Assembly (NCBI GenBank): GCA_003220685.1
Contig: QHTE01000047.1
Coordinates: 74,565 to 138,564 of the forward strand
From: Candidatus Rokuibacteriota bacterium
Lineage (GTDB): Bacteria > Methylomirabilota > Methylomirabilia > Rokubacteriales > CSP1-6
DNA: 64,000 bases
Direction: 5' to 3'
Shown here: positions 8,531 through 15,583 of the stretch, piece by piece
Layout of the letters: every line of letters starts with the position of its first letter
How positions within the stretch are numbered: position 1 is the first letter of the stretch
Notes under the pieces: model-generated
Databases searched by the model: none
What the model saw: the letters and a program-made list of their open reading frames with translations, nothing else
Told to the model about the DNA's origin: nothing
Position numbers and translations under genes: made by a program

Positions 8531-9687
8531 TCGCCTTGACGCCGGAGCAAGAGGAATTTCGGAGAGCTGTGGCGCGGTTCGTCGACGCCGAAGTGGTCCC
8601 GGAGGCCGAGGCGATCGACGAGCGCGCCGAATTTCCGAAGCGGCTCTTCAAGCGCATCGGCGAGCTCGGCTACCTCGGCCTCCGCTATCCCGAAGCGTAC
8701 GGCGGCGTCGACGCCGACATGGTGACGTACTGTCTCTTCGCCGAGGAGCTGGCGCGAGGCTCCCTGTCGGTGGCGGCGGCGGCGGCGATGCAGTCGTTGA
8801 TGGGGACCTACTTCGTCTACAAGTACGGATCCGAGGCGCTCCGCCGGCGCTACCTGGTGCCGGCCCTCCGCGGCGACCTGATCGCGACGTTTGCGCTGAC
8901 CGAGCCGAACGCCGGCTCAGACGTCGCGAACATCACGACGCGGGCGCGGCGGCACGGCGACCATTACGTGCTGCGCGGCACGAAGACCTGGGTGACCAGC
9001 GCCCCGGTCGCCGATCTGTTGACGGTCGCCGCCAAGACGTCGGACGAGCGAGGCATGAAGTCCATCGCGCTGTTCCTGCTCGACCGCTCGGCGATGGGCG
9101 GGATAACCCTCGGCAAGTCGATCGAGAAGATGTCGGTGCGCGCGTCGGTGACCGGCGAGATCCTCCTCGAGGACGTGGAGGTGCCGGCCGAGCACCTGCT
9201 GGGCGGCGAGACGGGCGGTGTCGAGAAGATCGGGGGCATCCTCGCGGAGATCCGGGTGATGACCGCGGCGATCTCGGTGGGGCTGGCGCGGGCGGCGTAC
9301 CAGGCCGCGCTCGGGTACGCGCGCGAGCGCAGCGCGTTCGGCAAGCCGATCGCCGAGCACCAGGCGATCGCCTTCAAGCTCGCCGACATGCTGACCTCGC
9401 TCCACGCCGCGATCCTCGTTACCTATCAGGCGGCGGCGCGGCTCGACGCCGGGCGGAGCATCGCGCGCGAGGCTGCGATGGCGAAGCTCTTCGCCTCGGA
9501 GACGGCGGTCAAGATCACCGACGAGGCGGCGCGGATCTTCGCCTCGTACGGGCTCGCGATGGAGTACCCGGTCCAGCGGTACTTCCGCGACGCGCGCTTC
9601 CTGCTGCCGGGAGGCGGCACCTCCGAGATCTTGCGCGTGATCATCGGCCGCGATCTCGACTGGGACCGGGGCCCGGCTTTCGCCTGA
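8527..9687 (+). CDS. Acyl-CoA dehydrogenase family protein lacking the usual catalytic glutamate
   Basis: 386 aa, beginning in the ATGA overlap with hyuB. The fold is clearly ACAD (LTPEQEEFRRAVARFVDAEV; ALTEPNAGSDVANI; GYARERSAFGKPIAEHQAI). At the C-terminal active-site loop, however, the usual YEGTSEIQ is replaced by GGGTSEIL, placing glycine at the catalytic position (about residue 363). The alternative base used by isovaleryl/long-chain enzymes, a glutamate just before the helix G arginine, is also isoleucine here (EIRV, with the glutamate one residue too early). It may use a shifted base, catalyse another flavin reaction, or be non-dehydrogenating. Its substrate is presumably linked to the HyuAB product. 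Confidence 0.88.
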   Translation: MIALTPEQEEFRRAVARFVDAEVVPEAEAIDERAEFPKRLFKRIGELGYLGLRYPEAYGGVDADMVTYCLFAEELARGSLSVAAAAAMQSLMGTYFVYKYGSEALRRRYLVPALRGDLIATFALTEPNAGSDVANITTRARRHGDHYVLRGTKTWVTSAPVADLLTVAAKTSDERGMKSIALFLLDRSAMGGITLGKSIEKMSVRASVTGEILLEDVEVPAEHLLGGETGGVEKIGGILAEIRVMTAAISVGLARAAYQAALGYARERSAFGKPIAEHQAIAFKLADMLTSLHAAILVTYQAAARLDAGRSIAREAAMAKLFASETAVKITDEAARIFASYGLAMEYPVQRYFRDARFLLPGGGTSEILRVIIGRDLDWDRGPAFA

Positions 9688-9690
9688 AGT

Positions 9691-9729
9691 GCGCGCCGCA
9701 GACTGGGGCCCCGCCCGCCGAGGCGCGCT
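9691..9729. repeat. Degenerate single copy of the hairpin repeat
   Basis: GCGCGCC and GGCGCGC outer arms and the CTGGGGCCCCGC apex of the repeat family are present, but the left inner and middle arms are deleted, so only the outer stem can form. It lies between the stop of the dehydrogenase and the ribosome site of the MaoC gene. Confidence 0.6.
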
Positions 9730-9747
9730 TATGAATCGGGAGGAGCG

Positions 9748-10203
9748 ATGCAATCACGCGGACGCTATTTCGAGGATTTCAAGGTGGGCGAGGTGCTCGT
9801 GACGGGCCGCCGGACGGTGGAGGGCGGCGACGTCTCGCGCTTCGCCGGGCTCACCGGCGACTTCAACCCGCTCCACACCGACGCCGTGTTCGCCGAGCAG
9901 ACTCCGTTCGGCGCCCGCGTGGCCCACGGTATCCTGACTCTTGCGGTGTCGAACGGCCAGCAGAACCTCTCGGGCTGGTTCGAGGGCACGGCGCTGGCGC
10001 TGCTCGGGCTCGACCGGCTCCGGTTCACCTTGCCGGTCAAGTTCGGCGACACGATTCACACCGAGATGACCGTGAAGCAGGCGCGCGAGTCGTCCAAGGC
10101 CGATCGCGGCGTGGTGACCTTCGACGTGGTGGTCAAGAACCAGCGCGACGAGGTGGTCTGCACCTACGAGGAGAACGTGATGATGCGGCGGCGCGGGTCA
10201 TGA
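9748..10203 (+). CDS. MaoC-like (R)-specific enoyl-CoA hydratase
   Basis: 151 aa single hotdog domain, preceded by GGGAGGAGCG. The hydratase-2 active-site motif is intact: FAGLTGDFNPLHTD gives Asp38 and His43 in the D-x4-H arrangement, followed by GARVAHGILTL. It hydrates 2-enoyl-CoA to 3-hydroxyacyl-CoA. It overlaps the thiolase start by four bases, and a 3-hydroxyacyl-CoA dehydrogenase follows, giving a consistent beta-oxidation order, although MaoC enzymes usually make the R isomer while such dehydrogenases prefer S. Confidence 0.88.
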   Translation: MQSRGRYFEDFKVGEVLVTGRRTVEGGDVSRFAGLTGDFNPLHTDAVFAEQTPFGARVAHGILTLAVSNGQQNLSGWFEGTALALLGLDRLRFTLPVKFGDTIHTEMTVKQARESSKADRGVVTFDVVVKNQRDEVVCTYEENVMMRRRGS

Positions 10204-11369
10204 GAAAGGTTGCGCTGGTCGGGGCCGGGGTCTCGAAGTTCGGCGTGCGCAAGGCGAGCTATCGCGATCTGATCTGGGAGGCCGGCAAGGCGTGTTTCGA
10301 CGCGGTCCCGGCGGTGAAGCCCAAAGACGTCGAGGGCCTCGTGGTCGGCTCGGTGATGCCGGAGCGGACGGCGTTCCAGTCGCACATCTCGTCGATGGCG
10401 GCCGAAGCGCTCGGGATCAGGCCCAGTGCCTTGAGCGCCCGCACCGAGCACATGTGCGCGTCGGGCACGGTCGGGATCCGCTACGCCTACGCGTTCATCG
10501 CCGCCGGGCTCGCCGATCTCGTCATGGTGCTCGGCGTCGAGAAGCTCAACCAGCCGAGCGGCGACGAGGCGATCCTCAACATGGGGACCGGCGTCGATCG
10601 CGAGTGGGAAGCCTCGTTCGGGCTGACGGCGCCGCCGTGCTTCGCGCTGGCCGCGCAGCGCCACATCGCGGAGTACGGAACCACCGAGGAGCAGCTGGCG
10701 ATGGTCGGCGTGAAGAACCACACGCACGCCTCGAAGAACCCCAACGCCCACTTCCAGCGCGGCGCAACGCTCGAGCAGGTCCTCGGCTCGCGCATGATCT
10801 CGTCGCCGCTCCGGCTCTTCATGTGCTCGCCGATCACCGACGGCGCCGCGGCGGTGCTCGTCGCGTCGGAGGAGCGGGCGCGGGCCCTCACCGACACGCC
10901 GGTCTGGATCCGCGGCACCGGCCAGGCTCTCGACGGCTTCCAGCTGACGTCGCTCCACGAGAACTACGCGCACTGGCCGGCGCTCTCGCGGGCGGCGCAG
11001 GCCGCCTACGGCATGGCCGGGGTGCGGCCGCAGGACGTGGACGTCGCCGAGGTCCACGACTGCTTCGCCATCGCAGAGCTGATCGCATACGAGGAGCTCG
11101 GCTTCTGCGAGAAGGGCGAGGCGGGCGCCTTCGTCGCCGCGGGGCGAAGCGACTACGGCGGCGACGTCGTCGTGAATTCGCGCGGCGGCCTGATGGGGTG
11201 CGGGCATCCGCTCGGTGCGACGGGGGTCGCGCAGGCCGCCGAGGTGTTCGCCCAGCTCCGCGGCGAGGCCGGCGCGCGCCAGGTGGACGATGCCGCCATC
11301 GGTCTCACGCACAACAACAGCGGGATGGGCGAGCACGTGGTCATGATCTACGGCCGCGAGAGTCGATGA
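10200..11369 (+). CDS. Thiolase family protein (SCP-x/acetyl-CoA acetyltransferase type)
   Basis: 389 aa. The nucleophile is Cys86 in EHMCASGTVG; the SCP-x type histidine motif EVHDCFAIAELIAYEELGF is near residue 285, and GGLMGCGHPLGATG is near 328. These enzymes cleave 3-oxoacyl-CoA with CoA or, when paired with a DUF35 protein, act as thiolase-like aldolases or condensing enzymes. A DUF35 gene lies two genes downstream, so a thiolase-DUF35 complex is possible. Overlaps its neighbours by four bases on each side. Confidence 0.9.
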   Translation: MRKVALVGAGVSKFGVRKASYRDLIWEAGKACFDAVPAVKPKDVEGLVVGSVMPERTAFQSHISSMAAEALGIRPSALSARTEHMCASGTVGIRYAYAFIAAGLADLVMVLGVEKLNQPSGDEAILNMGTGVDREWEASFGLTAPPCFALAAQRHIAEYGTTEEQLAMVGVKNHTHASKNPNAHFQRGATLEQVLGSRMISSPLRLFMCSPITDGAAAVLVASEERARALTDTPVWIRGTGQALDGFQLTSLHENYAHWPALSRAAQAAYGMAGVRPQDVDVAEVHDCFAIAELIAYEELGFCEKGEAGAFVAAGRSDYGGDVVVNSRGGLMGCGHPLGATGVAQAAEVFAQLRGEAGARQVDDAAIGLTHNNSGMGEHVVMIYGRESR

Positions 11370-12319
11370 AGCACGCCGCCGTCCTGGGAGCCGGACGGAT
11401 CGGGCGCCAGATCGCGCTCGCCTTCGCCCTGGGCGGCAGTCGCGTGTCGCTGGTCGACGTGAAGGAGCGTCCGGCAGGCGGCGCCGCGGCGGTGCTCGCC
11501 GACGCGCGGCGCGAAATTCGACGGGACCTCGCGTTGATGGCCGAGGAGGGCGTGATCCAGCCCGGCGAGATCGCGCCGGCGCTCGATCGGATCGAGGACC
11601 GGATCGGGCTCGGCGGGTTCGGCGAGTGCGGCTACGTGCAGGAGGCGCTGCCGGAGCTCCTCGAGCTCAAGCGCGAGATCCTCCACCGCGTGTCCACCGG
11701 CGTCTCGCCGGAGGCGATCATCGCGTCGACCAGCTCGACGATCTCGCCCAAGCACCTGGCGGACGCGGTCCGCGGCGACGAGCGCTTCCTGGTCGTCCAC
11801 TGGCTCAACCCGGCCCACATCATCCCGCTCGTCGAGGTCGTGCCTGGACGGACGACCGCAAGCGCGATCGTCGAGCGGACCATCGCCTTCCTCGAGAAGC
11901 TCGGCAAGGTGCCGGTGCGGTGCGCCGACTCGCCCGGGTTCATCGGCCCGCGGATGCAGGCCCTGTTGATGAACGAGGCCGTGCGTCTGGTCGAGGAAGG
12001 CGTGGCGACGCCGGAAGACGTCGATCGGGCCTTCAAGGCCGGTATGGGATTCCGTTACGCGACCGTGGGCATCTTCGAGTTCATCGACTGGGGCGGCGTC
12101 GACATCCTGCACCGCGCGAGCGGGTTTCTGGCCAGGGCGCTCGGCGACGAGCGCTTCCGTCCGGCCCGGCTGGTCGAGGAGAAGATCGCGCGTAACGAGC
12201 TCGGCGCCAAGACCGGGCGCGGCTTCTTCGATTACGCCGGCGAGCGCCGCGAGGCGTTCGAGACGGCCAAGGTGCGCGCCCTGCTCCGGCAGCTCCGGCG
12301 CCAGCGGGAGTCGGCGTGA
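11366..12319 (+). CDS. 3-hydroxyacyl-CoA dehydrogenase
   Basis: 317 aa from the ATG overlapping the thiolase stop. A Rossmann motif is at residues 8-13 (GAGRIG), followed by acidic Asp31 suited to NAD. The catalytic His145-Glu157 pair appears in [17 protein letters not shown], with STSSTISP before it. The C-terminal helical domain contains [20 protein letters not shown] and ends with [11 protein letters not shown]. It oxidises 3-hydroxyacyl-CoA to 3-oxoacyl-CoA for the adjacent thiolase. No fused hydratase domain. Confidence 0.92.
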   Translation: MKHAAVLGAGRIGRQIALAFALGGSRVSLVDVKERPAGGAAAVLADARREIRRDLALMAEEGVIQPGEIAPALDRIEDRIGLGGFGECGYVQEALPELLELKREILHRVSTGVSPEAIIASTSSTISPKHLADAVRGDERFLVVHWLNPAHIIPLVEVVPGRTTASAIVERTIAFLEKLGKVPVRCADSPGFIGPRMQALLMNEAVRLVEEGVATPEDVDRAFKAGMGFRYATVGIFEFIDWGGVDILHRASGFLARALGDERFRPARLVEEKIARNELGAKTGRGFFDYAGERREAFETAKVRALLRQLRRQRESA

Positions 12320-12744
12320 GCTACTTCAGGGCGACCGACCCGTTTCCGCTGGAGTCGGCGGAGCACACGAAGCTCCACGAGTTCTACGCGCGGCTCGCTG
12401 CCGGCCGGCTGGCGACGACGCGCTGCGCGGCCTGCAAGCGGCTCGCGTGGCCGCCGCGCGCCTTCTGCGGCGAGTGCGCGTCGGACCGCTTCGACTGGGT
12501 CGACCTGTCGGGCGAGGGGACGATCCACGCGTTCACGATTCAGGAGGTCGGGCTGCCCAGCGGCTTCGCCGGGCCGCGCGTCTTCGCGATCGTGAAGATC
12601 GACGGCCTGCGTGTGTTCTCGATCCTGGTCGACGCCGAGCCGGCCAAGGTGGCGATCGGCCAGGCCGTGCGGCTGTCGCCTCTCAGGGTCGCCGACGATC
12701 CCAGCGGGAACGCGCGGTGGCTGCCGGCGTTCCGTCCGGCATGA
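12316..12744 (+). CDS. DUF35 zinc-ribbon/OB-fold acyl-CoA-associated protein
   Basis: 142 aa, GTG start overlapping the previous stop. Four cysteines form a rubredoxin-like zinc ribbon (Cys37, Cys40, Cys51, Cys54: CAAC and CGEC), followed by an OB fold ([14 protein letters not shown] onward). Family members (ChsH2, archaeal HMG-CoA pathway partner) bridge thiolase-like enzymes or bind acyl-CoA. Its operon partner is most likely the thiolase two genes upstream. Confidence 0.88.
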   Translation: MSYFRATDPFPLESAEHTKLHEFYARLAAGRLATTRCAACKRLAWPPRAFCGECASDRFDWVDLSGEGTIHAFTIQEVGLPSGFAGPRVFAIVKIDGLRVFSILVDAEPAKVAIGQAVRLSPLRVADDPSGNARWLPAFRPA

Positions 12745-13124
12745 AGGTCCTGATCGCGAAGCCGGGGCTCGACGGCCACGACCGCGGCGCCAAGGTGGTG
12801 GCGCACGCGCTGCGCGACGCCGGGTTCGAGGTGGTCTACTCCGGGCTCAAGCGCACGCCTGACGAGATCGTGCGCGAGGCGATCCAGGAGGACGTCGACG
12901 TCGTGGGCCTCTCGGTGCTCTCGGGCGCCCACATGCTCCTGGCGCGCCGCGTGGTCGAGGCGCTGCGAGCCCAGGACGCGGCCGACATCGCGGTGGTCGT
13001 CGGCGGTATCATTCCTCCGCGTGACGTCGAGGCGCTGAAGCAGCTGGGTGTCCGTCACGTGTTCCCGATGGGGACGCCGCTCCCCGAGATCGTGAAGGCG
13101 CTCAAGAAGGAGCCGCTGCGTTGA
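12741..13124 (+). CDS. B12-binding small subunit of acyl-CoA mutase
   Basis: 127 aa, ATGA overlap with the DUF35 gene. The cobalamin-binding signature is complete: [12 protein letters not shown] with His13 as lower axial ligand, then [10 protein letters not shown] and [10 protein letters not shown]. This is the stand-alone C-terminal domain of methylmalonyl-CoA-mutase-type enzymes. The large subunit follows after one intervening hydrolase gene, so the two probably assemble. Very similar to the copy at 41.65 kb. Confidence 0.93.
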   Translation: MKVLIAKPGLDGHDRGAKVVAHALRDAGFEVVYSGLKRTPDEIVREAIQEDVDVVGLSVLSGAHMLLARRVVEALRAQDAADIAVVVGGIIPPRDVEALKQLGVRHVFPMGTPLPEIVKALKKEPLR

Positions 13125-13969
13125 TTCCGCCCTGGGTCGACCGCCGAGAGTATCCGTTCGAGCCGCACCGGCTCGACGTCGAGGGTGGTCGTCTGAGCTA
13201 CGTCGACGAGGGCGGGGGCGCGCCAATTGTCATGGTGCACGGCACCCCCACCTGGTCGTTCCTGTATCGTCACCTGATCCGCGCGCTGAGCCCGCGCTAC
13301 CGGTGCGTCGCGCCGGACCACCTCGGCTCCGGATTGAGCGACCGTCCTGCGGACTGGTCGTACCGGCCCGAGGACCAGGCGCGCAATCTCGCGCATTTCA
13401 TCGAGGCGCTCAATCTCAGGGCCATCACGCTCGCCGTCCACGACTACGGCGGACCGATCGGCCTGGCTTACGCGCTCGACCACCCGGAGAATGTGCGCGG
13501 CCTGGTGCTCTTCAACACGTGGATGTGGTCGTTCGCCGGCGACCGGCACGTCGAATGGTTCGTCCGTCTCCTCGACGGGCGGCTCGGTCGCTACCTCTAC
13601 GAGCGCCGTGGATTCTCGGTGCGCGTGATGCTGCGTCACGCAGTCGCCGATCGCCGGCGCTACACGCGTGAGGTCGAGCGTCACTATCTGCAGGCGCTCG
13701 ACGGCCACGCCACCTGGATCTCCGCGCGGGAGCTCAGAGGCTCGAGCGCCTGGTTCGACGGCCTCTGGGCGCGGCGCGAGCGGATCGCCCGGATCCCGGC
13801 GATCCTGATCTGGGGGATGAAGGACCCGGCGTTCGCGCGCTACCTGCCCCGCTGGCGCCAGGTCTTCGAGCAGGCCGAGGTCGTCCAGCTCGCCGACTGC
13901 GGCCACGCGCCGCCCGAGGAACGGGCGCCCGAGAGCCTGCCGTTCCTCACTCGCTTTCTCGAGCGGTAA
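13121..13969 (+). CDS. Alpha/beta hydrolase, haloalkane-dehalogenase-like
   Basis: 282 aa from a TTG that overlaps the previous stop. The oxyanion motif HGTPTW is at 40-45, the nucleophile is an aspartate (Asp108 in [10 protein letters not shown]) and the catalytic histidine is about His262 (DCGHAPPEE). An Asp nucleophile with HGxPTW is characteristic of haloalkane dehalogenases and epoxide hydrolases. In dehalogenases the residue after the Asp is the halide-binding Trp; here it is Tyr109, so halide release is doubtful. Being inserted between mutase subunit genes suggests a substrate-preparing or detoxifying hydrolase in this pathway. Confidence 0.85.
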   Translation: MIPPWVDRREYPFEPHRLDVEGGRLSYVDEGGGAPIVMVHGTPTWSFLYRHLIRALSPRYRCVAPDHLGSGLSDRPADWSYRPEDQARNLAHFIEALNLRAITLAVHDYGGPIGLAYALDHPENVRGLVLFNTWMWSFAGDRHVEWFVRLLDGRLGRYLYERRGFSVRVMLRHAVADRRRYTREVERHYLQALDGHATWISARELRGSSAWFDGLWARRERIARIPAILIWGMKDPAFARYLPRWRQVFEQAEVVQLADCGHAPPEERAPESLPFLTRFLER

Positions 13970-13985
13970 GCCGCAGGAGGACACG

Positions 13986-15581
13986 ATGAAAGAGATCAAG
14001 GCGCACGCCGGCTTCCCGATCGCGCCGGTTTACGGGCCCGAGGACGTCGCTCGTGTCGACTTCGAGCGCGACATCGGACGGCCGGGCGAGTACCCGTACA
14101 CGCGCGGCATCCACCCGCACATGTACCGCGAGCGGCTCTGGACGATGCGCCAGTACGTGGGCTTCGGGACGCCGGCGGAGACGAACGCGCGCTTCAAGTA
14201 CCTGATGACCCACGGCCAGGACGCTCTCAATGTCGCCTTCGACCTGCCGACGCAGCTCGGGCTCGACTCCGACGATCCCAAGGCCGAGGGCGAGGTGGGC
14301 CGGGTCGGCATGGCCGTCGACACGCTCGCCGACATGGAAGAGGCGTTCGCCGGCATCCCGCTCGATCGCGTGAGCGTTTCGCTCACGATCAACGGCATGG
14401 CCGCGCCGATCACCGCGATGTACTACGCCGTCGCCGAGAAGCAGGGGGCGGCGGCCGCGCGCGTGGTCACCACGCCGCAGAACGACATCCTGAAGGAATT
14501 CATCGCGCGGGGCACGTGGATCTATCCGGTCGACCCGTCGCTCCGGCTCGTCGCGGACCTCATCGAGTTCTCGGCTCGCCACTACCCGCGCTCGAATCCC
14601 GTGTCGGTGTGCGGCTACCACATCCGCGAGGCCGGGTGCACGACGGCGCAGGAGATGGCGTACGGCCTGGCGATCGCCGCGGCGTACGTCGAGCTGATGC
14701 TCGCCCGCGGCATGGCGGTGGACGAGTTCGCGCCGCGGATCTCCTTCAACTTCACCGCATGGGGCAAGATCTTCGAGGAGGTCGCGAAGTTCCGCGCCGG
14801 CCGGCGCCTCTACGCGCGGATGCTCCGCGAGCGCTTCGGCGCGACGAACCCGAAATCGTGGATGTTCCGCACCCTGATCGGGGGTGGGGGCTCGGCGTTC
14901 GCGGTGCAGGAGCCCGAGAACAACATCGTGCGCGGCGCGTACATCGCGCTCGCGGCATCGCTCGCGGGCGCCCAGACCATGGCCCTGCCGACCTACGACG
15001 AGGCGTACACGATCCCGTCGCCCAAGGCGCAGCTGATCGCGCTCAGGACCATGCAGATCTGCGCCGAGGAGTCGGGCGCCGCCGACACGGTCGATCCGCT
15101 CGCCGGCTCGTACTACGTCGAGGCGCTCACCGGCGCGATGGAGCAGCGTATCCAGGAGGAGCTGGCGAGCGTCGAGCGCATGGGCGGCATCGTCGAGGCC
15201 GTTCGCAGCGGCGCGATCCAGGCCGAGGTGGCCCGCCAGGCGTACCTCTACGAGCAGAAGATCGTCTCGGGCGAGATCCCGCGGGTCGCGGTCAACTGTC
15301 ACGTCGGCGACGTCCCCGCCGAGGCCGATCGCGACGTGGAGCTCTACGCGTTCGATCCCAGCGCGCACGCGGCCCAGCTGGCTAAGCTCGAGCGCACGCG
15401 CGCCCAGCGCGACGACGGCGCAGCCCGGGCGGCGCTGCGCCGGGTGGCCGAGGCGGCCCGCGGGCGAGAGAATCTCATGTACCCGATCATGGAAGCGGTG
15501 AAGGCGTACGCGACGCTCGGCGAGATCGCCCAGGCGATGCGCGACGTCTTCGGCGAGCACAAGGAAGCCGTGAAGTTCTGA
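13986..15581 (+). CDS. Acyl-CoA mutase large subunit, methylmalonyl-CoA mutase family
   Basis: 531 aa TIM-barrel subunit without the B12 domain, preceded by GCAGGAGG. The carboxylate-binding pair of methylmalonyl-CoA mutase is kept: Tyr57 (RQYVGF) and Arg175 (EFIARG), with Gln165 (TPQND) and Tyr211-His212 (CGYHIREAG). Glu339 (YDEA) matches the adenosyl-binding glutamate. The normally conserved HTQT(A/S)G segment is replaced by TLIGGGGS near 296-303, so this is a divergent subfamily whose substrate may be another 2-alkyl dicarboxylyl-CoA. It pairs with the B12 subunit at 12.7 kb. No MeaB-like G-protein chaperone is in the window. Confidence 0.9.
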   Translation: MKEIKAHAGFPIAPVYGPEDVARVDFERDIGRPGEYPYTRGIHPHMYRERLWTMRQYVGFGTPAETNARFKYLMTHGQDALNVAFDLPTQLGLDSDDPKAEGEVGRVGMAVDTLADMEEAFAGIPLDRVSVSLTINGMAAPITAMYYAVAEKQGAAAARVVTTPQNDILKEFIARGTWIYPVDPSLRLVADLIEFSARHYPRSNPVSVCGYHIREAGCTTAQEMAYGLAIAAAYVELMLARGMAVDEFAPRISFNFTAWGKIFEEVAKFRAGRRLYARMLRERFGATNPKSWMFRTLIGGGGSAFAVQEPENNIVRGAYIALAASLAGAQTMALPTYDEAYTIPSPKAQLIALRTMQICAEESGAADTVDPLAGSYYVEALTGAMEQRIQEELASVERMGGIVEAVRSGAIQAEVARQAYLYEQKIVSGEIPRVAVNCHVGDVPAEADRDVELYAFDPSAHAAQLAKLERTRAQRDDGAARAALRRVAEAARGRENLMYPIMEAVKAYATLGEIAQAMRDVFGEHKEAVKF

Positions 15582-15583
15582 CG

